Shown piece after piece: positions 1 to 12,073 of a stretch of DNA of 64,000 nt. The translations under genes were made by a program, and so were the position numbers. The notes beneath the pieces are model-generated. The model ran no database searches and was not told the DNA's origin. It was given only the letters and a program-made list of their open reading frames with translations. The stretch comes from Aminobacter sp. AP02 (lineage in GTDB: Bacteria; Pseudomonadota; Alphaproteobacteria; Rhizobiales; Rhizobiaceae). The stretch covers positions 62,001 to 126,000 of the forward strand of contig NZ_QGGX01000012.1 of assembly GCF_003148805.1 (NCBI RefSeq), given 5' to 3'. Positions within the stretch are counted from its first letter, which is position 1; each line of letters begins with the position of its first letter.

Positions 1-202
1 TGAAAAGCGACGGACCGGAGACAGTTCCGCCCGGCCTTAGATGGCGCTCATCGGCATTGAGCCGCACTGTGCAGCCACCCGGAAACACCTCGGTCACCTG
101 ATAGAAGTCATAGTGCTCGTTGAGTTGCGGGTAGACCTCCTCCAGCAGTCGGTTGACCTCGGCGGCTGTCATCAGCGGCTTCAACCCATTCTGCTCTGGC
201 AT
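1..202 (-). CDS. PaaI-type hotdog thioesterase, N-terminal part (runs off the window)
   Basis: Only the first 67 codons are in the window; the gene continues past base 1. The reading frame starts at an ATG (202-200) with a GGGGGAA ribosome-binding site about 8 bases upstream. The visible segment ends in RPGGTVSGPSLF, the conserved stretch of PaaI-family acyl-CoA thioesterases just before their central helix. Such enzymes hydrolyse short or aromatic acyl-CoA thioesters in the cytoplasm. It is transcribed divergently from the crotonase gene at 362, so the 159 bases between them should hold both promoters. A role in acyl-CoA metabolism with that neighbour is inference. The catalytic half is not visible, so substrate cannot be judged. 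Confidence 0.72.
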   Translation of the reverse strand, partial: MPEQNGLKPLMTAAEVNRLLEEVYPQLNEHYDFYQVTEVFPGGCTVRLNADERHLRPGGTVSGPSLF

Positions 203-361
203 GTTCGATCATTTCCCCCGGGCCGGATGCTGCGTTCCGGAATCTGCTTCTCACCAGTCGTTACCAAGACATAGTTGGGAACTAAGGTTCAAGGCTGCGC
301 GTATAAGCCTATGGTTCGACACAGGCGATTCTTTCGCCTCTCGAATCCAAAGAGGGACACT

Positions 362-1183
362 ATGGCAGAAATCGTCGCTATCAAGCGCAGCGAACCGGAG
401 GGGCCGGTCTGGTCCAGGCTTGAGAAGGGCGTCTTGCGCCTGACGCTCGCCAATCCGCCGGCCAATGCACTGTCGCTCGAGACCATGGCAGCGCTTCAAT
501 CGCAACTCGATGGCGCCCGCGACGACCAGGCGGTTCGGGTGATCGTGCTCGCCGCGACCGGCAAGGTGTTCTGCGCAGGGCACGATCTCAAGGAAATGAC
601 CGCGCATCGAGGTGACGCGGATCGCGGACGCGCCTTTTTCGAACTCACTCTGCAGCGTTGCTCGACGCTGGTGCAGTCAATCGTCCGACACCCCAAGCCG
701 GTGATCGCCGAAGTCGATGGGCTGGCGACAGCGGCCGGCCTGCAACTGGTGGCCAGTTGCGATCTCGCGATCGCTTCGGATCAGTCCACCTTCTGCACCC
801 CAGGCGTCAATATCGGCCTGTTCTGCTCGACGCCGATGGTCGCGTTGTCGCGGAACGTTTCGCGCAAGCAGGCGATGGAAATGCTTCTGACCGGCGAGAC
901 GATCGATGCCACGGCCGCGCGCGATTTCGGTCTGGTCAATCGCGTGGTGCCGCGGGAGTACCTGAATCATATTGTCGGGAAATACGTTCAAACCATTGTT
1001 TCGAAATCACCCTTGACGCTGAAGATCGGCAAGGAGGCGTTCTACGCCCAGGCCGAGATGGGATTGGCGCAAGCCTACGATCATGCCTCGCGGGTAATGG
1101 TCGAAAACATGCTGGCAAAGGATGCCGAGGAAGGAATCGGCGCTTTCATCGAAAAGCGCGAAGCGGAGTGGAAGGGGGAATAG
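362..1183 (+). CDS. Enoyl-CoA hydratase/isomerase family protein, ECHDC3-like
   Basis: A 273-residue crotonase-fold protein. The ATG at 362 follows AGAGGGAC; the open frame extends upstream to 275 but without a convincing ribosome site. The oxyanion-hole segment FCAGHDLKEM and the second loop GLATAAGLQL are clear. The two glutamates that activate water in true enoyl-CoA hydratases appear replaced: the position in GGGCELAMMCD is Gln here (AAGLQLVASCD), and the one in QPEIxLG is Gly (TPGVNIGLF). The TPGVNIGLFCSTP stretch resembles the ECHDC3 subgroup, whose reaction is poorly defined. The glyoxalase-fold gene begins 2 bases after its stop, so the two are probably cotranscribed. Confidence 0.85.
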   Translation: MAEIVAIKRSEPEGPVWSRLEKGVLRLTLANPPANALSLETMAALQSQLDGARDDQAVRVIVLAATGKVFCAGHDLKEMTAHRGDADRGRAFFELTLQRCSTLVQSIVRHPKPVIAEVDGLATAAGLQLVASCDLAIASDQSTFCTPGVNIGLFCSTPMVALSRNVSRKQAMEMLLTGETIDATAARDFGLVNRVVPREYLNHIVGKYVQTIVSKSPLTLKIGKEAFYAQAEMGLAQAYDHASRVMVENMLAKDAEEGIGAFIEKREAEWKGE

Positions 1184-1185
1184 GC

Positions 1186-1608
1186 GTGGAACAGCGGATT
1201 TCGCTTGTGACCCTGGGGGTCGACAACCTTGATCGTGCCATACGCTTTTACGAAGCGATGGGACTGCAGCGGAATACGACGATCACGGAAGGAGTTGCGT
1301 TCTTTCAGATGGGTGGGCTGGTGCTCGGTCTCTGGGGACGTGACCAACTGGCCACTGACGCGGGTGTTGTGGGTTCCAAAGGTAGTTTTTCAGGCATGTC
1401 GCTTGCCTACAACACGCGTTCCGAGGCCGAGGTGGACGAGGTTCTGGCCCATGCCGAGCGCGCCGGTGGGCGTATCGTAAAGCCGGCGCAGCGCGCGTTC
1501 TGGGGCGGCTGGTACGGCTATTTCGCCGACACCGAGGGCCATCTGTGGGAGGTGGCGCACAATCCCGATTTCCCGATCGCCGAGGACGGCAGTATCTCGT
1601 TACCGTGA
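1186..1608 (+). CDS. VOC (glyoxalase/bleomycin-resistance fold) family protein
   Basis: A 140-residue protein with the paired beta-alpha-beta-beta-beta modules of the vicinal-oxygen-chelate superfamily: an opening ISLVTLGVDNLDRAIRFYEAMG and a closing GYFADTEGHLWEVAHNP. Length fits a single-chain VOC protein that works as a dimer. I chose the GTG at 1186, two bases after the crotonase stop and just behind a GGAAGGGGGA ribosome site; the longer upstream frame overlaps the crotonase and looks artefactual. The Glu of GHLWEVAHNP is a likely metal ligand. Substrate is unknown; VOC members include glyoxalases, dioxygenases and resistance proteins. Coupling to the crotonase suggests a small-molecule metabolic role. 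Confidence 0.8.
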   Translation: MEQRISLVTLGVDNLDRAIRFYEAMGLQRNTTITEGVAFFQMGGLVLGLWGRDQLATDAGVVGSKGSFSGMSLAYNTRSEAEVDEVLAHAERAGGRIVKPAQRAFWGGWYGYFADTEGHLWEVAHNPDFPIAEDGSISLP

Positions 1609-1671
1609 TGCGCGTCGCCTTTGCGTGGCCCGCTGAAAACCGGTATTCCAAACCGGCGAACGAGGACGGCC

Positions 1672-2193
1672 ATGAACCACGACGCCTATGACAATGCCTA
1701 TATCGCCGGCATCTTGAATTCGGTCCGCACGATAGCGGTGGTCGGGGCCTCGCCCAACGACGTCAGGCCGAGCTTTTTCGTCACCAAATATCTGATCGAC
1801 AAGGGCTACGAGGTGTTTCCGGTCAATCCGGGTCATGCCGGCAAGGAGATTCTGGGTCGCACGGCATATGCCAGTCTCGCTGACATCCCCACCGCAATCG
1901 AGATGGTCGACATCTTCCGGGCGTCGGCTGCGGTGCCCGGCATCGTCGATGAGGTGCTCGATCTCGATCCACTGCCAAAGGTAATCTGGATGCAGCTGAC
2001 CGTGCGCCATGACGAGGCGGCAGCGCGCGCCGAGGCGGCCGGCATCAGGGTCGTCATGAACCGCTGCCCCAAGATCGAATACGCCAGGCTTGCCGGGGAA
2101 ATCGGCTGGACTGGCGTCAATTCAGGCGTGCTTTCGTCGAAACGGCCGATGATGCGCGAAGGTTTCCAAAGCTACGGCATTCGCGAAAAATAG
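1672..2193 (+). CDS. CoA-binding domain protein (YccU-like)
   Basis: A 173-residue, single-domain Rossmann-type protein of the CoA_binding_2 family. The ATG at 1672 is preceded by a GAGGAC site; the frame is open from 1621 without a better start. Near the N terminus IAVVGASPNDVRPSFFVTKY matches the nucleotide-binding turn seen in YccU and in succinyl-CoA synthetase alpha subunits. A second conserved block, VFPVNPGHAGKEILGR, follows. YccU-like proteins bind CoA but have no established reaction. It lies between the crotonase/VOC pair and the sulfhydrylase gene in the same direction, which says little about its job. Confidence 0.82.
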   Translation: MNHDAYDNAYIAGILNSVRTIAVVGASPNDVRPSFFVTKYLIDKGYEVFPVNPGHAGKEILGRTAYASLADIPTAIEMVDIFRASAAVPGIVDEVLDLDPLPKVIWMQLTVRHDEAAARAEAAGIRVVMNRCPKIEYARLAGEIGWTGVNSGVLSSKRPMMREGFQSYGIREK

Positions 2194-2303
2194 TCGCAGC
2201 AATATCCGCTCTCGCCGCAGTGCAATAGAAAAACCGTGCGGCAAGTCAGGTGCGAGCTGGAATATTCGTCTTTGCTTTCTGGCACCGGCTCCGCCAAAGA
2301 TAA

Positions 2304-3623
<1,320 letters not shown>

Positions 3624-3640
3624 GCGGCCATGCAAGAATT

Positions 3641-3673
3641 GGCCCCGGCAGCGTTGCGCTGCCGGGGCCTTTT
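3641..3673 (+). terminator. Rho-independent terminator after metY
   Basis: A 13-bp perfect stem (GGCCCCGGCAGCG with CGCTGCCGGGGCC), a 3-base loop TTG, then TTTT. It begins 17 bases after the metY stop. It lies inside the longest open frame of the next gene, so that gene must start downstream of it. Confidence 0.92.
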
Positions 3674-3692
3674 GCTGTTTGGGAGCTGGATA

Positions 3693-4037
3693 TTGCCGAG
3701 ATTTCTCACCATCGACGTTAGCGGTATCGAGCCGGAAAATGGCGCCCCTGCCGAAGGCCGATTGATTTCGGGCGATCCGAAATTTCGAACCTGGAATACC
3801 GAGGAAGCCGATGGCGGGCTTTATGCCGGCATATGGGAGTCGACGCCCGGCAAATGGCTCATCGAATATGACGAATGGGAATTCTGCCACATCCTGTCGG
3901 GTGTCTCGGTGATCTCCGAAGACGGCGGCGAGGCCCGCACGGTGCGGGCCGGCGACAGTTTCGTGCTGAGGCCTGGCTTCAAGGGAAGCTGGGAAGTGCT
4001 TGAAACGACTCGCAAGCAGTACGTGATCCGGCTCTGA
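3693..4037 (+). CDS. Cupin domain protein (cupin_3 type)
   Basis: A 114-residue single-domain cupin. The open frame reaches back to 3630, but that start would lie before the metY terminator. A TTG at 3693, 7 bases after GGGAG, gives the N terminus MPRFLTIDVSGIEPENG expected for this family, so I prefer it. The core WEFCHILSGVSVISEDGG and VRAGDSFVLRPGFKGSWEV are the two cupin motifs of the (S)-ureidoglycine aminohydrolase-like cupin_3 group. Members bind small ligands or act as sugar or amine enzymes; the role here is unknown. It converges on the acyltransferase gene with only three bases between the two stops. Confidence 0.82.
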   Translation: MPRFLTIDVSGIEPENGAPAEGRLISGDPKFRTWNTEEADGGLYAGIWESTPGKWLIEYDEWEFCHILSGVSVISEDGGEARTVRAGDSFVLRPGFKGSWEVLETTRKQYVIRL

Positions 4038-4040
4038 GCT

Positions 4041-4694
4041 TCAGTTCTGTTCAGCGTCGAATTCTCCGGACGCTGCTACCAGTGCATCGATCTTGCTAGC
4101 GCATAGCTGCGACTTCAGCGCCTCGAATTTATCCGCCGGCCATTGGTAGACCTGCAGCGCGAGCAGTTTGTCGACCGTGGCTTGGGGAAAACGGGTCTTG
4201 ATCGGGGTGGCCGGATTTCCCGCGACGATCGTGTAGGGCGCCACATCCTTCGTCACGATGGCGCCGGAAGCGACGATCGCGCCTTCGCCGATGTTCACAC
4301 CGGGCATGATCATCGCACGCATGCCAATCCAGGCACCGTCGCCGATGATCGTGTCGCCCTTGCCGGCATAGGCATCAACGATGAACTCCGGGAAGGGATA
4401 GAGGCTGAACCAGTCAGTCCGGTGGGTGTGGTTGCCACCGAGCAGGATCACCGCCTCGGCGCCGATGCAGACATAGTCGCCGACATGCAACTGGTCGATC
4501 GGCCAAGCGGGTTCCCACGCTTTCAGGCTGTAGTCGTCGCCATAGAGATAGCGCACTACGCTTTGCTCGAACGAACCCGTCCAGGCATCGCTGTAGTAGC
4601 TGTGCGTCCCGCGAATATGGATGTTCGGATTTGTCACGGTCTCGTGGAGATATTCCACTTTGGACCAGTGCTTGCTGCTGTCTTGCTCGGCCAT
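4041..4694 (-). CDS. Vat/CatB-type hexapeptide acetyltransferase
   Basis: A 217-residue left-handed beta-helix acyltransferase. The ATG at 4694-4692 follows AGGAA on the minus strand; the open frame runs further upstream to 4856 but carries no family sequence there. Hexapeptide repeats fill residues 75-165 (VGDYVCIGAEAVILLGG, IGDGAWIGMRAMIMPGVNIGEG). His89 in GGNHTHRTDW matches the catalytic histidine of xenobiotic acetyltransferases. These enzymes acetylate hydroxyl groups of chloramphenicol, streptogramins or sugars using acetyl-CoA. A chromosomal copy in a soil bacterium is not evidence of clinical resistance; the native acceptor is unknown. Confidence 0.86.
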   Translation of the reverse strand: MAEQDSSKHWSKVEYLHETVTNPNIHIRGTHSYYSDAWTGSFEQSVVRYLYGDDYSLKAWEPAWPIDQLHVGDYVCIGAEAVILLGGNHTHRTDWFSLYPFPEFIVDAYAGKGDTIIGDGAWIGMRAMIMPGVNIGEGAIVASGAIVTKDVAPYTIVAGNPATPIKTRFPQATVDKLLALQVYQWPADKFEALKSQLCASKIDALVAASGEFDAEQN

Positions 4695-4840
4695 GCCAGG
4701 TTCCTGTCGATATGGAGTGCCCACGCTCCCGCGGTCAGGCGCTGCCATGTACCTGTGGGGGACGAACCCATCAACCCTCCTTACTCCAGCCTCCCAGCCA
4801 GGGAAGGCAGAGCATCCACGGTATTGTGCGAGTGCCACCT

Positions 4841-5674
4841 TCATTGCGGCTTGCAAACGACCTGCGGCCGGGTGGTGAGGTTTGGATGCTCGGCCAGGGA
4901 TTCTGGTAGAAATGCCTGGTTGCGGTAGGACCAGTTCAGGATGTCGCGCCCAACGCCGGTGTCGACCACCAGAAGGCCATGATTTTTCAGGAACCTCGGG
5001 CCGTTTCGGCCTCTGTTGCGCGGCTCGCGGAAGGTAAGCAGCGACAGATCCAAGGCGTTTTCAGCGGTTTGAGGTCCCGATTGAATGCAATACGGACGAC
5101 CGTTTGCGCTCCTTTGCGCCTCTTCGAGTACGACGGACGCGGTGAAGCCGGCGAGGGCAATCGAGGCGGTCGCCGCCAGTGCGACTACGACGCAGCTGAC
5201 GCTATAGGGGTCTTCGGCCAGTGGCTTCGACGCACCGCGCCTGCGCCAAATCGCTTGCTGCAAAGACGCTACAGCGCAAGCCGTGAGCAGGACGAATACC
5301 ACGTCTCCTCGCCAGCGATTGAAGATGCCGAGCCCAAACAGAAGCACCGGGATGGCTGGAGTTGTGGCAAGCAAAGCCAATAGTCGGTCACGGTGAGAGG
5401 TGGGTGCTTTGGCCGCGCGGAACAGAAGCAGCACCGACCCCGCAGCAAACATTGCTAGGAGTCCGAGCACCACAGCGCTGGCGGCAAGCGAGGCCAAGCC
5501 CAGGCGGTCATCTGCGGCAATTAGAGACCCATACAGCACTGCTGCGATCAGGCATGCGTTTAGCGTGAACATTGCGAAGGATATCGGCCACCTTGCAACT
5601 GCGAGACTGAAGGTCGTCAGCAGCAGAGGCACGTAGATGATCAGGAGTGTTGTGAAAATAATGTCGACATGCAT
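4841..5674 (-). CDS. Polytopic membrane protein of unknown function
   Basis: 277 residues with no family I recognise. About six hydrophobic segments lie between residues 4 and 182 (for example IIFTTLLIIYVPLLLTTFSL near the start and LLALLATTPAIPVLLFGLGI mid-protein). A soluble tail of about 95 residues follows, with two cysteines (NGRPYCIQSG and the final VVCKPQ) that could pair if the tail is periplasmic. The start ATG at 5674 sits three bases after GGTGG, a tight but usable site. It stands alone: 146 bases separate it from the acyltransferase gene downstream and about 390 from clpP on the other side. Confidence 0.7.
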   Translation of the reverse strand: MHVDIIFTTLLIIYVPLLLTTFSLAVARWPISFAMFTLNACLIAAVLYGSLIAADDRLGLASLAASAVVLGLLAMFAAGSVLLLFRAAKAPTSHRDRLLALLATTPAIPVLLFGLGIFNRWRGDVVFVLLTACAVASLQQAIWRRRGASKPLAEDPYSVSCVVVALAATASIALAGFTASVVLEEAQRSANGRPYCIQSGPQTAENALDLSLLTFREPRNRGRNGPRFLKNHGLLVVDTGVGRDILNWSYRNQAFLPESLAEHPNLTTRPQVVCKPQ

Positions 5675-5682
5675 GTTCCACC

Positions 5683-5963
5683 ATTATCAGGTGCGCCATT
5701 TAAGTGTAGCTTCGAAAGAGTCTTGGAGATGTCTTCGCGCCGTGATTGTCTTGATGGCGGTTAGAACCGCATCTTTGGCGAAGTCTGCGATCGAGCCTGG
5801 TTCTTGCCGATCGGGCCAAAAGTTGCCGGCAACGGCGCAAGTACCAAACTAACGCATTGCTGGAACTGCAATCGAGCCGGGGGCAATCGCAGGCCGTCCT
5901 TGCCATCGAGCCAGCTGTAGCGCCGAAAGTTAGCGGAAGCTGAAATCATGCGTGCTTACCGGC
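5683..5963. other. Gene-free stretch between the membrane protein and the clpP promoter
   Basis: I found no convincing coding region on either strand. Short open frames here lack ribosome sites and family sequence. One feature stands out, a perfect GCGGTT-AG-AACCGC palindrome at 5757-5770. The minus-strand promoter for the membrane protein should also lie here, but no clear -35/-10 pair was visible. Confidence 0.5.
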
Positions 5964-5993
5964 CTTGCGCAATGGTGAGGCGGCATCCTATTT
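5964..5993 (+). promoter_or_regulatory. Candidate clpP promoter
   Basis: CTTGCGC at 5964-5970 and CTATTT at 5988-5993, with 17 bases between TTGCGC and CTATTT, resemble the rhizobial housekeeping consensus CTTGAC-N17-CTATAT. The downstream element also reads CCTATTT, as in the alphaproteobacterial RpoH consensus CTTG-N17/18-CYTATNT, although the spacing from CTTG is 19. Either or both sigma factors could use it. It would start transcription about 65 bases before clpP. Confidence 0.42.
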
Positions 5994-6063
5994 ACAGGGC
6001 AAAGCCTCTGAACCGATTCTGCCCGTCCGGCGCCGGAATCCCATCACGATAAAGGGATAGTCG

Positions 6064-6696
6064 ATGAAGAACCCCGTCGAAACATACATGAACCTCGTTC
6101 CGATGGTGGTCGAGCAGACCAACAGGGGCGAGCGCGCCTACGATATCTTCTCGCGCCTCCTCAAGGAGCGCATCATCTTCATCACCGGCCCGGTCGAGGA
6201 TGGCATGGCAACGCTCGTCTGCGCGCAGTTGCTTTTCCTTGAAGCCGAAAACCCGAAAAAAGAGATCAACCTCTACATCAACTCGCCAGGCGGCGTGGTG
6301 ACTTCGGGCATGGCGATCTACGACACCATGCAGTTCATCAAGCCGGCTGTTTCCACCCTGTGCATCGGTCAGGCGGCCTCGATGGGCTCGCTGCTGCTTT
6401 GCGCCGGTCACAAGGACATGCGCTTTGCCACGCCGAACGCCCGCATCATGGTGCACCAGCCTTCGGGCGGCTTCCAGGGCCAGGCCTCGGATATCGAGCG
6501 TCACGCCCAGGACATCATCAAGCTCAAGCGCCGTCTCAACGAGGTCTATGTCAAGCACACCGGCAAGGACTATGAGACCATTGAAAAGACGCTCGACCGC
6601 GACCATTTCATGACGGCTGATGAGGCACGCGACTTCGGCCTCATCGACAAAGTCATTGAAAGCCGCGACGCCGCTGAGGGTGCTACCGCTTCGTGA
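6064..6696 (+). CDS. clpP: ATP-dependent Clp protease proteolytic subunit
   Basis: 210 residues, full length for ClpP, the serine peptidase that forms the double-heptamer chamber fed by ClpX and ClpA. The catalytic triad is visible at the spacing known from E. coli: Ser106 in GQAASMGS, His131 in IMVHQPSGG and Asp180 in DRDHFM. The ATG at 6064 follows AAAGGGATAG. clpX lies 301 bases downstream in the same direction, then lon and hupB, an order widespread in alphaproteobacteria. Substrates in related bacteria include cell-cycle regulators such as CtrA (family knowledge, not visible here). Confidence 0.97.
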   Translation: MKNPVETYMNLVPMVVEQTNRGERAYDIFSRLLKERIIFITGPVEDGMATLVCAQLLFLEAENPKKEINLYINSPGGVVTSGMAIYDTMQFIKPAVSTLCIGQAASMGSLLLCAGHKDMRFATPNARIMVHQPSGGFQGQASDIERHAQDIIKLKRRLNEVYVKHTGKDYETIEKTLDRDHFMTADEARDFGLIDKVIESRDAAEGATAS

Positions 6697-6997
6697 TTGG
6701 GCCCTGCGACCTGCCAACGAGGTCACATCTCGCATTTTTGAGGTGCTCTGCGGCATTTCGGACACATTTTGCTGTTCCCTCGGCGAAAGCGGCAGCCTAC
6801 GTTAAGGCTGCGTTGAGCTTCGACGGCTTAGCGTTGTTCAAGGGTGCCGCGACTCGTTGCAGCGACTTCTGGAATGTGAGTGATACGGAGCTCGTTGCGG
6901 CGGCCAGGGAATGGCGGTGGCGGCGTCCGTCGTTAGATTGCATATGCGCCCACGAGCCAGTCCATCGGCCGGGCGGCAGTGAAAGGACTTGGACAAG
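6697..6997 (+). other. clpP-clpX intergenic region
   Basis: 301 bases with no convincing gene. No strong terminator follows clpP, so readthrough into clpX is possible. No clear -35/-10 pair was found for a separate clpX promoter. Near its 3' end AAAGGA (6983-6988) supplies the clpX ribosome site. Confidence 0.5.
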
Positions 6998-8272
<1,275 letters not shown>

Positions 8273-8304
8273 GGCCTGGCAGTCTCGCCTTGAACCGCTC
8301 CAGC

Positions 8305-8337
8305 GAACGGCGCCCCAGCGGCGCCGTTCGGCGTTTT
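8305..8337 (+). terminator. Rho-independent terminator after clpX
   Basis: A 10-bp stem, GAACGGCGCC with GGCGCCGTTC, a 5-base loop CCAGC, and a weak T-tract (GGCGTTTT). It separates clpP/clpX transcription from lon, although the short T run suggests partial readthrough. Confidence 0.72.
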
Positions 8338-8544
8338 GAGGTCCGCCAGGCAAGGTCTTGTACACGGCAGCGTGTTTGGCCTTGATGTTTACCCGGCGAA
8401 GCTCCAACTAACGGAGAAGAGGCGATGGGTGGGTTTTCGTGCTGTAATGCCGCGCGGTAATCGGCGGTAGGCGGAACCGTCCATGGTCGTTAATATGAGA
8501 TTCGCGGTTGGCGCTCGCGCGGCTGCGAAATGAAAGGTTGGACA

Positions 8545-10959
<2,415 letters not shown>

Positions 10960-10988
10960 GTCGCATCTAAAGTTGCACTGACAAACGG

Positions 10989-11015
10989 AAAAGCCGGGCT
11001 CAAGCCCGGCTTTTT
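10989..11015 (+). terminator. Rho-independent terminator after lon
   Basis: GCCGGGCT and AGCCCGGC form an 8-bp stem across a 2-base loop (probably opened to four), flanked by AAAA and TTTTT. It starts about 30 bases after the lon stop codon. Confidence 0.9.
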
Positions 11016-11059
11016 CATGTGAAAAACCCCGGAATTCCGGGATTCTTGACCCTTTTCGA

Positions 11060-11088
11060 CTTGGTTGTGCCAGAACTTTTTTCTAAAG
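11060..11088 (+). promoter_or_regulatory. Candidate hupB promoter
   Basis: CTTGGT (11060-11065), 17 bases, then CTAAAG (11083-11088), close to the rhizobial sigma-70 form CTTGAC-N17-CTATAT. It would give a leader of about 50 bases before the HU gene. It lies just after the lon terminator, consistent with independent transcription. Confidence 0.42.
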
Positions 11089-11144
11089 TCCCTGTCCAAC
11101 CGGCTGAGTCTAATGTCCCGGTTTTCTCATGGAAGGGAATTTGA

Positions 11145-11417
11145 ATGAACAAGAACGAACTAGTGTCCGCCGTTGCCGAGGCTTCCAAGCTCTCGAAGGG
11201 TGACGCGCAGTCCGCTGTCGACGCTGTTTTTTCCGTCATCACCGGCGAACTGAAGAACGGCGGCGACGTCCGGCTTGTCGGTTTCGGAAATTTCACCGTG
11301 TCAAAACGTGCGGAGTCGACTGGCCGTAACCCGCAGACGGGTGCGGAAGTGAAGATCCCGGCGCGCACGGTGCCGAAGTTCTCGGCTGGCAAAGGCCTCA
11401 AGGACGCGGTCAACTGA
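11145..11417 (+). CDS. hupB: DNA-binding protein HU
   Basis: 90 residues, the length of bacterial HU. It has the dimerisation helices (MNKNELVSAVAEASKLSKGD) and the arm region GFGNFTVSKRAESTGRNPQTG that ends in the conserved RNPQTG loop, then the C-terminal helix KFSAGKGLKDAVN. HU bends DNA and compacts the nucleoid. The ATG at 11145 follows GGAAGGGAA. The position after lon is conserved in many proteobacteria. IHF is excluded by the lack of IHF-specific sequence in the arm. Confidence 0.96.
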   Translation: MNKNELVSAVAEASKLSKGDAQSAVDAVFSVITGELKNGGDVRLVGFGNFTVSKRAESTGRNPQTGAEVKIPARTVPKFSAGKGLKDAVN

Positions 11418-11444
11418 TCGCTCTGCAGCCGATGTAAATGATTG

Positions 11445-11470
11445 AAAAGCCGGGCACGCCCGGCTTTTCT
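11445..11470 (+). terminator. Rho-independent terminator after hupB (usable from both strands)
   Basis: GCCGGG and CCCGGC form the core stem around CACG, extended by AAAA and TTTT. It lies between hupB and the convergent secreted-protein gene ending at 11492, so it may serve both. Confidence 0.85.
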
Positions 11471-11491
11471 TTTGCCCGCAATTTCGAGGGA

Positions 11492-11911
11492 TCAGTGGAC
11501 CTCGGTCTTTGACCTGCTGATGAAAAAGCCGTGGCCGTCGTTACGGTTGCAGCGCAGCCCGGTCTTTGTCGACGTGCAGCTGAACGGCCCCTTTTTCCAG
11601 CTGTTGCCGTATTCGAGTGTGTGCGAGCCGTCGCAGCAGCCGGTGTCGCCGACATTGTCGTAACGCTTGGCCTTGCCTGCCTTTCCTAGGATGAACCTGA
11701 GATAGGTCGGCTCGATGCGGTCACAGCCGAGTTCCGGGCCGCCGTCCTCGGGCATGTAGACGTCCGAACCGCCTGCGGGCGTGTATTGGCAGCCGACATT
11801 GCCTGAGGGCATGTTGAAATAGACGAGGCCGCCATCGGCCGGAAATGTCTGCTCCGCCGCATGCGCCTCGAGCGACACCAGCGCGACAACTGCCAAGAGA
11901 AATGAACGCAC
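11492..11911 (-). CDS. Small secreted cysteine-rich protein (DUF6636-like)
   Basis: 139 residues from a GTG at 11911-11909 that follows GGGGGAG by two bases; the frame extends upstream to 12025 without family sequence. The N terminus VRSFLLAVVALVSLEAHA is a clear signal peptide with an AHA-A cleavage site. The mature part has six cysteines and the pattern FNMPSGNVGCQY, a central CDRIEP, GNSWKKGPFSC and RCNRNDGHGFFISR. This matches the layout of exported DUF6636 proteins, whose role is unknown. The cysteines probably form disulfides in the periplasm. It converges on hupB. Confidence 0.76.
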   Translation of the reverse strand: MRSFLLAVVALVSLEAHAAEQTFPADGGLVYFNMPSGNVGCQYTPAGGSDVYMPEDGGPELGCDRIEPTYLRFILGKAGKAKRYDNVGDTGCCDGSHTLEYGNSWKKGPFSCTSTKTGLRCNRNDGHGFFISRSKTEVH

Positions 11912-12023
11912 AACTCCCCCGCTGCAACCGCTGCCATTGTTCGCGACGATATCATTTGCGTCGGGAGGTTGAACAGTCGGCCGTTCATACCGCCGCGGTA
12001 AGGGGCAGCCGGCATTCGGGCAC

Positions 12024-12050
12024 AAAAAAAGGGCCGCTGATGCGGCCCTT
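12024..12050 (-). terminator. Rho-independent terminator after the M24 peptidase gene
   Basis: Read on the minus strand: AAGGGCCGC, a 4-base loop ATCA, GCGGCCCTT and then a run of T (A-run at 24-30 on the plus strand). It lies 24 bases after the peptidase stop and ends the leftward peptide-locus transcript. Confidence 0.9.
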
Positions 12051-12073
12051 CATGTGAGGTGGCTGCTACAGGC

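Noticed and set aside
658-1185. N-terminal extension of the VOC gene into the crotonase gene
   Set aside because: The extra codons are crotonase sequence in another frame; the GTG at 1186 with ribosome site fits the family length.
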